A stretch of DNA of 64,000 nt from CAZWKQ01 sp964634005 (GCA_964634005.1 CAZWKQ010000002.1:1-64000); one strand, 5' to 3'; shown: positions 18,518 through 27,456, counted from the stretch's first letter. Made by a program: numbers and translations. Notes: generated by a model not told the origin, from the letters alone.

Positions 18518-18548
18518 TTTCTTATATTGCAAATATACGTTAATTTTG
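18518..18548 (+). promoter_or_regulatory. Promoter upstream of rlmH
   Basis: TAATTTTG (18541-18548) is a full match to the -7 box, with TTTC (18518-18521) 19 bases upstream. A minus-strand TATATTTG at 18537 to 18530 could serve the divergent DUF4783 gene, so the two promoters may overlap. The rlmH leader would be about 120 nt. Confidence 0.45.
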
Positions 18549-18586
18549 GGTTGAATACCAAATAGTGAATGTTAAATTTTAATTTA

Positions 18587-18661
18587 ATGAAACGAGCCAT
18601 GGGAAAATATTCACTCACAGGTGGATGTTTATTTGGTGAGTTCCATCTTACAGTTTTATAA
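18587..18661 (+). other. Possible leader peptide ORF / structured leader of rlmH
   Basis: A 24-codon frame (MKRAMGKYSLTGG, then CLFGEFHLTVL) ends 14 nt before the rlmH start, downstream of the candidate promoter. The same stretch can fold: ACTCAC pairs with GTGAGT, with ATGG/CCAT outside. It may be a leader peptide, an mRNA structure or chance; no family is recognised. Confidence 0.22.
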
Positions 18662-18675
18662 TTAAAAATAAACAG

Positions 18676-19149
18676 ATGAAAATTACTTTTTTAGTAGTCG
18701 GTAAAACTGAAAATTCTTATCTGAAAGAGGGAATAGACGATTACGAAAAACGATTGAAACATTATGTTAATTTTAAAATAATTGCCTTGCCGAATATTAA
18801 AAGTAATAAAAAGACATCGCCAGAATGGCTTAAAAATAAAGAGGGTGAGGAAATTATCAAGAATTTTTCAAAATCAAGTTTTAAAGTTTTGCTCGACGAA
18901 AGAGGAGAAACTTTTAGCAGTACTGCTTTTGCTGATTTTATTCAAAAAAAAATGAATCAAGGATTAACTGAATTAATATTTACTGTTGGTGGAGCTTATG
19001 GGTTTGGGAAACAAGTTTATGAACAAGCCGATATGCAGCTTTCATTATCAAAAATGACTTTTTCGCATCAAATGATAAGATTAATTTTTGTTGAACAACT
19101 TTACAGGGCTTTTACTATAATTAAAAACGAACCATATCATAATGAATGA
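18676..19149 (+). CDS. rlmH: 23S rRNA (pseudouridine-1915 N3) methyltransferase RlmH
   Basis: Methylates pseudouridine 1915 in helix 69 of 23S rRNA on assembled 70S ribosomes, using SAM; a SPOUT-class dimer. The 157 residues are the usual length. The SAM-binding trefoil knot is visible as FTVGGAYGFG (about 101-110) and the C-terminal signature LSKMTFSHQMIR...LYRAFTI...PYHNE. It overlaps the PAP2 gene by 8 nt (start ATG at 19142), implying co-transcription. Confidence 0.97.
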   Translation: MKITFLVVGKTENSYLKEGIDDYEKRLKHYVNFKIIALPNIKSNKKTSPEWLKNKEGEEIIKNFSKSSFKVLLDERGETFSSTAFADFIQKKMNQGLTELIFTVGGAYGFGKQVYEQADMQLSLSKMTFSHQMIRLIFVEQLYRAFTIIKNEPYHNE

Positions 19150-19858
19150 TATAATTGAAGTAAAAATAGGTGTCAGAAAGTTTTATATTTTCTTTTTAGT
19201 ACCCTTTTTTTTGTTGTGGGTAACAGGTTTTATATTCTTAGTCAGCAAAGGATACTATAATAGTTTTTTGGAACTTAATAAAATCAATAGTCATTTTTTT
19301 GATTTTCCGATGTTATTTTTGACGATGTTTGCCGATGGCGGTTTTATGGCTTGTTTACTGATATTCTTTTTTATTTCAAAAAATCCTTCAAATATAATTC
19401 TGTTATTGACAACTGTAATTATTTCGGGATTAATTGCCCAACTGCTAAAAAATTCTGTTTTTAAAGAATGGCATCGTCCTCCTTTTTTATTCAAGGAAAA
19501 TATTCATACAGTCGGGAATTATATTCTAAACCACAAATCTTTTCCGAGTGGTCACAGTACGAGCAGCGCTGCTATATACAGTATGATAGCATTTATTCGC
19601 CGAAAATATCGTTGGGAGATTATTTTTTGGAGCATAACGGCAATATTAGTCAGTTATACAAGAATTTATTTAGGGGTTCATTTTCTGGGTGATGTTTTGG
19701 CGGGTTTATTATTAGGCTTAGTTTCTACGTTGATTTTATCTAAAATTATTAAAAATATTAATTTTACTTTACCCGATTGGCTAATTATTACATTTAGAAT
19801 TGTTTCAGTTTTAGTTGGAATTTATATATTAATCAATTTTTTTGTAAGATATTACTGA
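19142..19858 (+). CDS. PAP2-family membrane phosphatase
   Basis: A membrane enzyme of the type 2 phosphatidic acid phosphatase superfamily, which removes phosphate from lipid phosphates such as phosphatidate, PGP or undecaprenyl pyrophosphate. The 238 residues hold about six membrane segments and the three-part active site: K-x6-RP as KEWHRPP (about 111-117), PSGH (about 136-139), and TRIYLGVHFLGD with the catalytic His (about 177-188). The substrate cannot be read; undecaprenyl pyrophosphate recycling would fit the ddl gene that follows. Overlaps rlmH by 8 nt. Confidence 0.9.
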   Translation: MNDIIEVKIGVRKFYIFFLVPFFLLWVTGFIFLVSKGYYNSFLELNKINSHFFDFPMLFLTMFADGGFMACLLIFFFISKNPSNIILLLTTVIISGLIAQLLKNSVFKEWHRPPFLFKENIHTVGNYILNHKSFPSGHSTSSAAIYSMIAFIRRKYRWEIIFWSITAILVSYTRIYLGVHFLGDVLAGLLLGLVSTLILSKIIKNINFTLPDWLIITFRIVSVLVGIYILINFFVRYY

Positions 19859-19888
19859 TTTTAATTGTACATTTAATTCATTTATAAA

Positions 19889-20887
19889 ATGTTAAAGAAA
19901 AAAAATATAGCATTAGTTACCGGAGGGTTTTCAAAAGAATCGGAAATAGCCTTTAAAAGCGCCGTAGAGGTTGAAAAAAATATTGATAACAGTAGATACA
20001 ATGTTTTCGAAATAATAATCAACTCAGATAAATGGTATTATTTAGATAGTAAAAATCATGAAATAGAAATTAATAAAAACGATTTTTCAATCGAAACTTC
20101 TGAAGGCAAAATAACATTTGATTGTGTTTTTATTCTAATACATGGCACACCCGGTGAAGATGGTAAATTGCAGGGCTATTTCGACTTATTAGGGATTCCT
20201 TATACTACCTGTGATCATACTACTTCAGCATTTACTTTTAATAAAGCTTACTGCAATCGCATAGTTAAGTCATTGGGAATTAATGTGTCAAAATCTATAC
20301 ACCTGATTAAAAATCAAGAATTTAGTATTGAAAAAATAATTGAAGAGATAAATTTCCCATGTTTCGTAAAACCCAACAATGGCGGTTCAAGCATTGGTAT
20401 GTCGAAAGTTAATAAGCCTGATGATTTGTCAAAGGCTATTAAAAAGGCTTTTAAAGAAGACAATCAGGTATTAATAGAAGACTACATAAAAGGGAAAGAA
20501 CTTACTTGTGGTATGATTAATACCCGAAAAGGGTTACTTGTTTTCCCGATAACTCAAATAATACCGATTGATAAAGAATATTTCGATTATGAAGCAAAAT
20601 ATAAAGGAAAATCAAAAGAAATTACTCCTGCGGAAATTGATGAAAATATCAGTATAAAAATAAAATCAACTTCATCGTATCTTTATAACAAATTAAATTG
20701 CAAAGGTATTGTCAGGTTCGACTATATTTTGGAAGATAATACCAATAAATTATTCTTTCTCGAAGTGAATACTGTCCCGGGCCAAACCACCGAAAGTATA
20801 GTTCCGCAACAAATAAGAGCAATGGGACTCACTACAAAAGAAATCTATACCGAATTGATAGAAACAAGTATTAAAAATTGTAAGTAG
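19889..20887 (+). CDS. ddl: D-alanine--D-alanine ligase
   Basis: Joins two D-Ala in an ATP-dependent step to give the dipeptide of peptidoglycan stem peptides. The 332 residues have the ATP-grasp layout: N-terminal GGFSKESEIAFKSA (about 11-24, the family GGxSxExxIS motif), HGTPGEDGKLQGYFDLLGIPYT (split over 90-110), FVKPNNGGSSIGM for ATP binding, and FLEVNTVPGQT near the C-terminus, carrying the metal-binding Glu and Asn. The 3' end overlaps the convergent porin-like gene by 17 bp. Gene order after PAP2 suggests a cell-envelope operon. Confidence 0.96.
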   Translation: MLKKKNIALVTGGFSKESEIAFKSAVEVEKNIDNSRYNVFEIIINSDKWYYLDSKNHEIEINKNDFSIETSEGKITFDCVFILIHGTPGEDGKLQGYFDLLGIPYTTCDHTTSAFTFNKAYCNRIVKSLGINVSKSIHLIKNQEFSIEKIIEEINFPCFVKPNNGGSSIGMSKVNKPDDLSKAIKKAFKEDNQVLIEDYIKGKELTCGMINTRKGLLVFPITQIIPIDKEYFDYEAKYKGKSKEITPAEIDENISIKIKSTSSYLYNKLNCKGIVRFDYILEDNTNKLFFLEVNTVPGQTTESIVPQQIRAMGLTTKEIYTELIETSIKNCK

Positions 20888-22130
20888 CGCTTATTAGTAC
20901 TCTGAAATTAGCCACATCATCACTTTTGGCTATTTCCCCTTTTTCGTTCGGTATTCCGTAATAAGCTACCGTATATTCAAATTCAGAGCCAATGTTGAAT
21001 TGTCCTGATGTATAAGTTATTCGAGGTGATACTCTGAATAATTTGTCGATATTATTGCCTCTTCCGTAGAAATTACCTGTAAAAGTGCTGTTGTTATTGA
21101 ATTTTATATTTGCAATATTATCTGAATATCCCAAGTTTTTGGTAAATCCCGTAAAAATACCAAGATTCCATTTTGATTTTTTACTTGAAATATCAATCCA
21201 ATAATTCATAGTAGCAGAATTTCCGTATGAAATTTCACCATTGATAGTGTTGTAAGATTTTTCGAAATATCCTCCGAGCATAGTATGTTCCGAAAGGTTT
21301 TGACCAAGACTGCCTTGCAATTTTACATCAAAATTTTTTGTTACTATTTTAGCAAATGCTATAAATGATGTTGAATTTATTTTTTTATCGGTAGTATATA
21401 AACTATCGGTTTTCAAACGAGGTTTTAGCGATTTAAAATCTATGCCTGCTCCTATAAGATGTTGATTAAGTTTGTAATGGAGTTGCAGATGAAGGTTCGG
21501 TATTATTGCATTTCGCATATAATCGCTTTTATTTCCGCTCGGACCTTCATTGGCATAGTCTCTTTGCGAGGCTGCAACACCAATAATATTGAGGTTGCCT
21601 ATCTTTTTTGAATATCTAACCTGTATGTGTCTCGAGAAAGCATGAAACGGAGCTCCTGTATTAAGCGATAATGTTGATGGTAGCATTTCCGGAACATCAA
21701 AAGGATGCCAGTATTGACCTATGAGAAGCTCCTGATTTTCCCAGTTGAGTTTTATGTAAGCATGTCTTAGTCTGAAACCGTTATTATCATTATTGGTTTG
21801 TCCGGTAAAATCGCCTTCAAACAATGCTGATGATTTAGCACCCCATACATCAGGTCCCCATGCTTTTCCGGTAAGCCTTGTTATCATTGCCAATTGATTA
21901 AATGATGGATTGCTATTGATATCTTTACCGTTTCTATCTTTTAATACATTTTCGGGATATAACAGAAGCATAGTTTCTCTGCCGCCAACAGTTTGGCGCG
22001 TATCGTAAATCAATTGAGAATTTACAAACCCGCTGAAATTAATTCCGAATTTTGCAGTATCTTTTTGTGAAAAAGAATTAAAACTAATAATAAGACCTGA
22101 TAATAAAAAAAAGTAAAATTTTAATTTCAT
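20871..22130 (-). CDS. Porin-like outer-membrane beta-barrel protein
   Basis: A 419-residue exported protein with signal peptide MKLKFYFFLLSGLIISFNSFSQ and a barrel-like pattern of alternating strands (for example LRHAYIKLNWENQELLIGQYWHP) ending in Phe (FRVLISATYNF), typical of Bam-inserted barrels. The RHAYIKL...LLIGQYWHPF segment recalls DcaP-like porins. Substrate unknown. A longer frame reaches 22178, but ATG at 22130 starts the signal peptide and avoids overlap with rnhB. The end overlaps ddl tail-to-tail. Confidence 0.78.
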   Translation of the reverse strand: MKLKFYFFLLSGLIISFNSFSQKDTAKFGINFSGFVNSQLIYDTRQTVGGRETMLLLYPENVLKDRNGKDINSNPSFNQLAMITRLTGKAWGPDVWGAKSSALFEGDFTGQTNNDNNGFRLRHAYIKLNWENQELLIGQYWHPFDVPEMLPSTLSLNTGAPFHAFSRHIQVRYSKKIGNLNIIGVAASQRDYANEGPSGNKSDYMRNAIIPNLHLQLHYKLNQHLIGAGIDFKSLKPRLKTDSLYTTDKKINSTSFIAFAKIVTKNFDVKLQGSLGQNLSEHTMLGGYFEKSYNTINGEISYGNSATMNYWIDISSKKSKWNLGIFTGFTKNLGYSDNIANIKFNNNSTFTGNFYGRGNNIDKLFRVSPRITYTSGQFNIGSEFEYTVAYYGIPNEKGEIAKSDDVANFRVLISATYNF

Positions 22131-22141
22131 TTTTTGAAAAT

Positions 22142-22747
22142 TTATTGGTTTAAATTGTCGAAAAGAGTTGGATGACAATAATTAAATGTTTTTCTGTGAT
22201 ATGGTGTTATCCCATATTTGCTAATGGCACTTATATGTGATTTTGTGGGATATCCTTTGTTTTGCTTCCAGTTATACATAGGGTATTGGTTGTGCAAACT
22301 ATTCATAAATTCATCTCTGTATGTTTTTGCCAATATTGATGCTGCTGCAATACTTGCATATTTACCGTCGCCTTTAACAATACAAATGTAAGGTATGTTT
22401 GTATTATTTTTAAATCTATTACCATCAATCAGCAGTAATTCGGGAGTTATTTCAATTTTTCTGACAGCTTCATTCATTGCCAGAAATGAAGCATTTAGAA
22501 TATTTATTTTATCAATAATTTTATTATCAATAAAAGCTACATTAAAAGCAAGGGCATTTTTTTCTATAAAAACTCTAAGCTCGTTTCTTTTTTTTTGAGG
22601 AATTTTCTTAGAATCATTCAAATCTTTATGGTAAAAATCTTTAGGTAAAATAACACAAGCAGCTACAACCGGCCCTGCAAGACAACCTCTTCCGGCTTCA
22701 TCACAGCCTGCTTCGGTTTTATTTTTATCATAAAAAGCCGGTAGCAC
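22142..22747 (-). CDS. rnhB: Ribonuclease HII
   Basis: Cuts the RNA strand of RNA-DNA hybrids, including single ribonucleotides left in DNA. The 201 residues include the active-site motif CDEAGRGCLAGP (Asp16, Glu17, Gly-Arg-Gly for ribose recognition), LLIDGNRF with the third acid, and AAASILAKTYRDEFM with the fourth. It starts with GTG at 22747; the last base of the purQ TAG stop is the G of that GTG, so translation is likely coupled to purQ. Confidence 0.96.
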   Translation of the reverse strand: MLPAFYDKNKTEAGCDEAGRGCLAGPVVAACVILPKDFYHKDLNDSKKIPQKKRNELRVFIEKNALAFNVAFIDNKIIDKINILNASFLAMNEAVRKIEITPELLLIDGNRFKNNTNIPYICIVKGDGKYASIAAASILAKTYRDEFMNSLHNQYPMYNWKQNKGYPTKSHISAISKYGITPYHRKTFNYCHPTLFDNLNQ

Positions 22748-23436
22748 TATTTTAAAAAACTAACTATTGAGTCGAATATAAGTTTGCCGTCAATGTTTCC
22801 TAAAGCAGGATCGGCAGCTCTCTCGGGATGGGGCATCATACCGAATACATTTCTGTTTTCGTTGCAAATTCCCGCAATATTCAGTGTCGAACCGTTTGGA
22901 TTTGCTTCAGGAGTAATATTCCCTTTTTCATCGCAATAGCTGAATAATATTTGTTTGTTTGCCTGTAATTTCTTAATTGTTAAATGGTCGGCATAGTATC
23001 TTCCTTCGCCGTGTGCTATTGGTATTTTCAAGGGTTCAAGTTTGTTAAGTTTTTTTGTTACTATAGTTTTGCTGACATGTGGTATTATATAAGTGTTTTT
23101 GCAAACAAATCTGTGATTTTTGTTTGAGGTCAACGTGCCGGGTAAAAGCTTGGCTTCGACAAGTATTTGAAAACCATTGCAAATTCCTAATACATAACCG
23201 CCGTTATTAGCAAATTCAATAACTTTTTCCATAATGGGCGAAAATCGTGCAATTGCACCACTTCTAAGATAATCGCCGTATGAAAACCCTCCGGGTAAAA
23301 CTATAAAATCGCAACCCTGTAAATCAGTACTTTTGTGCCACAATTCAACAACTTCCAGATTCATAATATATTTTAAAACATAAATCATATCATGATCGCA
23401 GTTGGAACCTGGGAAAACTACTACTCCGAATTTCAT
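22747..23436 (-). CDS. purQ: Phosphoribosylformylglycinamidine synthase, glutaminase subunit PurQ
   Basis: Supplies ammonia from glutamine to PurL in the fourth step of purine synthesis. Class I glutamine amidotransferase of 229 residues: FPGSNCDHD at the N-terminus, oxyanion motif LPGGFSYGDYLR (about 47-58), nucleophile Cys in LGICNGFQ (about 83-90) and the His/Glu pair in MMPHPERA near the C-terminus. It is a stand-alone subunit, so a small PurL and PurS are expected elsewhere; none is in the window. Followed immediately by rnhB. Confidence 0.96.
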   Translation of the reverse strand: MKFGVVVFPGSNCDHDMIYVLKYIMNLEVVELWHKSTDLQGCDFIVLPGGFSYGDYLRSGAIARFSPIMEKVIEFANNGGYVLGICNGFQILVEAKLLPGTLTSNKNHRFVCKNTYIIPHVSKTIVTKKLNKLEPLKIPIAHGEGRYYADHLTIKKLQANKQILFSYCDEKGNITPEANPNGSTLNIAGICNENRNVFGMMPHPERAADPALGNIDGKLIFDSIVSFLK

Positions 23437-23520
23437 TTTTTAATTCTCTTTGATTTTTTCAACAAAAATAGCCTTTTTTTTAAAATAAAATGAGCATTTT
23501 ATTTTTTATAGTTCATAAAA

Positions 23521-23534
23521 TTGTAAATTTACAA
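23521..23534. promoter_or_regulatory. Perfect 14-bp palindrome between purQ and the EEP gene
   Basis: TTGTAAATTTACAA is fully self-complementary and lies centrally between divergent genes. It contains TAAATTTA on both strands, close to the -7 box, so it may be a two-way promoter element or an operator. Confidence 0.3.
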
Positions 23535-23574
23535 TCAAATCCTAAGTTTAAAAATTAAATCAATTGTTTGACGT

Positions 23575-24648
23575 ATGAAATTTTATAAAAGAATTTTATT
23601 TACTTTTTACTTCCTAATCTTTAGCTTATTTCTATTCTCGCAAAAAAACGAATTTATTAAAGATTTCGATGATGCTAAAAGAGGAGAAAACGGGTTAAGG
23701 GTTATGTTTTATAATCTCGAGAATTTTTTTGATACACGAAATGATAGCATTTCTCAAGGAGATGATGAATTTTCGTATGGAGGAATTCGCTATTGGAGTA
23801 ATGAAAAATATAAGAGGAAATTGAATAATATTTATAAAGTTATTGTAGCGGCAGGAGGGTGGGAGCCTCCTGAAATCATTGGCGTTTGCGAAATTGAAAA
23901 TAAATGGGTTGTTAGTGAATTAGTTTACGGTACTCCATTGAGAAACTTTAAATACAGATTTATACATTATGACTCGCCTGACCCTCGAGGAATAGATGTT
24001 GCTCTTATTTACAGGTCAGAAAAATTTAAACCTTTATTTCATCAACCGATAAATATAAAATATAGTTTCGATACATCTGCCAAAACTCGCGATATACTTT
24101 ATGTAAAAGGCTTAACAACAACTAATGATACTCTTCATTTATTTGTAAATCACTTCCCTTCAAAGTACGGTGGTGCTTCAATTACAATTGAAAAAAGAAA
24201 CTTTGTTGCAAAAATTCTTAAATCGAAAATTGACAGCATTCTAATATCCAATAAAAAAGCAAATATTATTGTGATGGGCGATTTTAACGATGAACCCGGC
24301 GATGAAAGTATTAGAAATTTTCTGAATTCAAAATGTGATACTGTAGATTTGGAAGATTTCAGTCTGTTGAACCTTATGTGTAATTGCCTTAAGCAACAAG
24401 GAATAGGAACAAATAAATTCAAGGAGAAATGGAGTGTTATCGACCAGATATTGGTTTCAAAATCGCTTACAGAAAACAATGGATGGCATATAAAAAATTT
24501 AAGTGCTACTATTTATGCACCCGATTTTTTATTAATACCCGATGAAACATATTTAGGAGTTAAAACGTTTAGAACATATAACGGGTTTAAATATTCAGGC
24601 GGTTTCTCCGACCATTTGCCTGTATTTATTGATTTGATTTATAAATAA
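23575..24648 (+). CDS. Exported endonuclease/exonuclease/phosphatase-family hydrolase
   Basis: A 357-residue secreted metal-dependent phosphoesterase of the EEP (DNase I-like) fold. A signal peptide ends near residue 22 (FLFSQK). The active-site order is visible: MFYNLENFFD (Asn, about 44-53), GVCEIENKW (Glu), RGIDVALIYR (Asp), VNHFPSK (His), VMGDFNDEPGD (Asp and Asn), and FSDHLPVFI (Asp-His at the C-terminus). All catalytic positions are kept. Substrate may be DNA or a phosphoester; extracellular nuclease is a common label. DUF192 follows by 8 nt. Confidence 0.88.
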   Translation: MKFYKRILFTFYFLIFSLFLFSQKNEFIKDFDDAKRGENGLRVMFYNLENFFDTRNDSISQGDDEFSYGGIRYWSNEKYKRKLNNIYKVIVAAGGWEPPEIIGVCEIENKWVVSELVYGTPLRNFKYRFIHYDSPDPRGIDVALIYRSEKFKPLFHQPINIKYSFDTSAKTRDILYVKGLTTTNDTLHLFVNHFPSKYGGASITIEKRNFVAKILKSKIDSILISNKKANIIVMGDFNDEPGDESIRNFLNSKCDTVDLEDFSLLNLMCNCLKQQGIGTNKFKEKWSVIDQILVSKSLTENNGWHIKNLSATIYAPDFLLIPDETYLGVKTFRTYNGFKYSGGFSDHLPVFIDLIYK

Positions 24649-24656
24649 TTATTTAA

Positions 24657-25169
24657 ATGAAAAAAATATATTATCTTATTATCATTGTTCTTATAGTTTT
24701 GGCCATTATAATTGTGTTTATTTTTCTTTCTGAAAATAAAACTCCAATTAAGAAAGATATTGAAAATACTGAAGAAATATTATTCAATAAACAAGGAAAG
24801 CTTTGGTTTATTGGAGATAGCAAAAATGATACAATTGTTACGATAGATATCGAGATTGCCGATGATGAAGCTAAACGAGAACAGGGGCTTATGTATCGTC
24901 AATCAATGGATGAAAATCAAGGGATGTTATTTATTTTCGACGACAGTAGTCCGAGATACTTTTGGATGAAAAATACTTATATATCGCTTGATATTATTTA
25001 TATAGACGAAAATTTCAGGATAGTTTCGATACAAAAGACTGCATTGCCTAGGTCTGAAGAGTCGTTGCCATCCGAAAAACCTGCTAAATATGTTGTAGAA
25101 GTAAATGCCGGATTTACCGATAAATATAAAATTAACAAAGGGGATAAAATCAGTTTTTTGAAATATTAA
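24657..25169 (+). CDS. DUF192 family membrane-anchored protein
   Basis: A 170-residue protein with one N-terminal membrane anchor (about 4-27) and a periplasmic DUF192 domain of unknown function. Family signatures are REQGLMYRQSM, GMLFIFDDSSPRYFWMKNT, SLDIIYID and YVVEVNAGF. Some archaeal and bacterial members have solved structures without known activity. It follows the EEP gene closely and overlaps the convergent folA by 4 bp. Confidence 0.9.
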   Translation: MKKIYYLIIIVLIVLAIIIVFIFLSENKTPIKKDIENTEEILFNKQGKLWFIGDSKNDTIVTIDIEIADDEAKREQGLMYRQSMDENQGMLFIFDDSSPRYFWMKNTYISLDIIYIDENFRIVSIQKTALPRSEESLPSEKPAKYVVEVNAGFTDKYKINKGDKISFLKY

Positions 25170-25666
25170 AGTTCTTTCCTTTTATAGATGAGGTAAGAGT
25201 ATGTTAATCCGCTTTTTTCGTCGGTCATATTCTCTTTTTTTTCAATTTCTTCCCATTCATCAAAGTTTATTTCAGGGAAAAAAGTATCGGCATCGAAATC
25301 TTTATGAACTATTGTAAGGTAAAGTTTATCGGCAATATGCAGAAACTGTTTGTAAATGCTTCCTCCTCCAATAACAAAATTTTCGCTTATGGGGTCTGCT
25401 TTTTCTATAGCTTCATCTATACTATAAGCCATTACACATCCATTGATAGTTTCGTTTTTATTATCGGTAATAACTATACTTTTACGGTTTGGAAGTGGCT
25501 TTACAGGCAAACTTTCAAAAGTTTTCTTACCCATAATTATCGTATGTCCGGTTGTTAATTCTTTAAATCGCTTCAAATCGTCGGACAAATGCCAGAGAAG
25601 TTGGTTGTCTTTGCCTATAGCGTAATTACGGGCTATTGCAACTATTATTGAAATATTTTTTTTCAT
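25166..25666 (-). CDS. folA: Dihydrofolate reductase
   Basis: Reduces dihydrofolate to tetrahydrofolate with NADPH. The 166-residue protein begins MKKNISIIVAIARNYAIGKD, with the substrate-binding WHLSDDLKRFK (catalytic acid Asp and the Met20-type loop nearby), the NADPH-binding IIMGKKTFESL and FVIGGGSIYKQF. ATG at 25666 fits the family N-terminus; the frame extends 7 codons further (to 25687), overlapping lipB, which is unlikely. Third gene of a lipA-lipB-folA run. Confidence 0.95.
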   Translation of the reverse strand: MKKNISIIVAIARNYAIGKDNQLLWHLSDDLKRFKELTTGHTIIMGKKTFESLPVKPLPNRKSIVITDNKNETINGCVMAYSIDEAIEKADPISENFVIGGGSIYKQFLHIADKLYLTIVHKDFDADTFFPEINFDEWEEIEKKENMTDEKSGLTYSYLIYKRKEL

Positions 25667-25673
25667 TATGATT

Positions 25674-26357
25674 TTATATAAATTCAAAATTAAATACTTT
25701 CTGCAGACTTTGCTTTACAATATTACTTACGTAATTAAAATCTTGCTTTTCTCCCAACTCTTTTTCTAATGAAGTTACAGCTTTATCAGTAAAACCGCAG
25801 GGATTAATATGATTAAAATAGCTTAAATCGGTATTTACATTAAAAGCAAAACCGTGCATACTAACCCAATTGCTTGTTCTAACTCCTATTGCACATATTT
25901 TTCTCGCTTTTTTCGGATTATTTGCATCGAGCCAAACTCCTATAGCCCCGTCGAGTCTTTCGGATGAAATACCAAAGTGATTGAGTGATATTATTATTGC
26001 CTCTTCTATTGAGTGTATATAATCTTTAATCCCCAATCCGAATGCGGTAAGATTTAATATCGGATATCCAACTAATTGACCGGGACCGTGATAGGTTATA
26101 TCGCCACCTCTGTTTATCTTATAAAAGGTAGCATTTTTCGCTTGCAATTGAATATAATTTATCAGTAGGTTATCTTCCGAACCGCTTTTGCCGAGTGTAT
26201 ATACATGCGGATGTTCACAAAATATCAAATGGTTTTTTATATCGCTTTTATTTTCCTTTTTTTGTTTCAATATTTCGTTGAATAATGTTTCCTGATAGTC
26301 CCAGCATTCTTGGTAATCGATAATTCCTAAATTATGAAATTCGGTAATTTTAGACAT
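25674..26357 (-). CDS. lipB: Octanoyltransferase LipB
   Basis: Moves octanoate from acyl carrier protein to the lipoyl domains of 2-oxoacid dehydrogenases and GcvH. The 227 residues contain NRGGDITYHGPGQLVGYPI, the catalytic Lys in KKARKICAIGVR and the catalytic Cys in INPCGFTDKAVTSL. The frame can start at ATG 26381, overlapping lipA by 20 bp, but ATG at 26357 (MSKITEFHNLG) matches the family N-terminus and leaves 4 nt after the lipA stop. Confidence 0.94.
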   Translation of the reverse strand: MSKITEFHNLGIIDYQECWDYQETLFNEILKQKKENKSDIKNHLIFCEHPHVYTLGKSGSEDNLLINYIQLQAKNATFYKINRGGDITYHGPGQLVGYPILNLTAFGLGIKDYIHSIEEAIIISLNHFGISSERLDGAIGVWLDANNPKKARKICAIGVRTSNWVSMHGFAFNVNTDLSYFNHINPCGFTDKAVTSLEKELGEKQDFNYVSNIVKQSLQKVFNFEFI

Positions 26358-26361
26358 ATTT

Positions 26362-27204
26362 TCAAATTTGATTTTCTGCATGATATGATGATCGTACTAA
26401 TGGCGCACTTTCTGCATAAAGAAATCCTTTCGATAAGGCTATTTTACGGTATTCTTCAAATTTTTCGGGAATAATGTAATCAGCAACAGGATAATTTAAT
26501 CTCGAAGGCTGTAAATATTGACCTATGGTGATAATACTGCATCCTGCTTCAATCAAATCATCCATAGTTTTAAAAATTTCCTCTTCAGTTTCGCCCAATC
26601 CTAACATTATTCCTGATTTTGCTTTCAATCCCGCATCTGATATATATTTAAGTACTTTTAAACTCAAGTGATACCTTGCTTTGCTCCTTACTAAAGGTGT
26701 TAGTCTTTCAACGGTTTCGAGATTATGAGAAATAATATCGGGTTTGGCATCAATTACTTTTTGAATAAGTGTTGTATTCCCTTGAAAATCGGGGATTAAA
26801 ACTTCTATAGTAGTAAGTGGATTAATTTCTTTGATTTTACTTATAGTTTTAGCCCAGTGTGAAGCACCGAAGTCTTCCAGGTCGTCTCTGTCAACTGATG
26901 TAATAACGCAGTGTTTTAGTTGCATTAATTTTATTGAGTTAGCTATTTTGACAGGCTCTTCATTATCGGGAGGGAGAGGTTTCCCTGTAGTTACATTGCA
27001 AAACTTGCAGTTTCTTGTACAAATATCGCCCAAAATCATAAAAGTTGCAGTGCCTTTGCTCCAACATTCACCCATATTAGGGCAATCACCGCTTTGACAT
27101 ATTGTATGCAATTGATTTTTAGTAACTATTTCCTTAACTTTTAAAAATTCATCACCTTTGGCAAGTTTTATTTTCAACCATTCAGGTTTTCGCTTAATTT
27201 GCAT
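26362..27204 (-). CDS. lipA: Lipoyl synthase LipA
   Basis: Radical SAM enzyme that inserts two sulphurs into octanoyl-lipoyl domains. The 280 residues carry both iron-sulphur motifs: the auxiliary cluster CQSGDCPNMGEC (about 34-47) and the radical SAM CTRNCKFC (about 62-69). The C-terminal RSSYHAENQ supplies the Ser that ligates the auxiliary cluster. It forms a lipoate operon with lipB directly downstream. Confidence 0.97.
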   Translation of the reverse strand: MQIKRKPEWLKIKLAKGDEFLKVKEIVTKNQLHTICQSGDCPNMGECWSKGTATFMILGDICTRNCKFCNVTTGKPLPPDNEEPVKIANSIKLMQLKHCVITSVDRDDLEDFGASHWAKTISKIKEINPLTTIEVLIPDFQGNTTLIQKVIDAKPDIISHNLETVERLTPLVRSKARYHLSLKVLKYISDAGLKAKSGIMLGLGETEEEIFKTMDDLIEAGCSIITIGQYLQPSRLNYPVADYIIPEKFEEYRKIALSKGFLYAESAPLVRSSYHAENQI

Positions 27205-27231
27205 CTTTTAAATAATTTTTGCAAAAGTAAT

Positions 27232-27262
27232 AAATTATAATTGAGTTTTGATATTGATTAAA
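27232..27262 (-). promoter_or_regulatory. Promoter of lipA-lipB-folA
   Basis: On the minus strand TACTTTTG (27239 to 27232) with TTTA (27262 to 27259) 19 bases upstream. The leader would be about 20-25 nt. Confidence 0.55.
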
Positions 27263-27456
27263 AGGGGGAGTAATAAACACTTTTGTTTTTAAAATATAGC
27301 CAAATTATTAATTATAAAAGAGAAACGTTTCTGTATTATAGAAATTTTTATTATGTTTTAAAATGGGTTGAATTTTTAGATAATCTCACATTCGCTTTAT
27401 TGATAAACATATTTTCTAAACAGTAATTTGTTATTTTTGATTAATTTGAATTTTAC

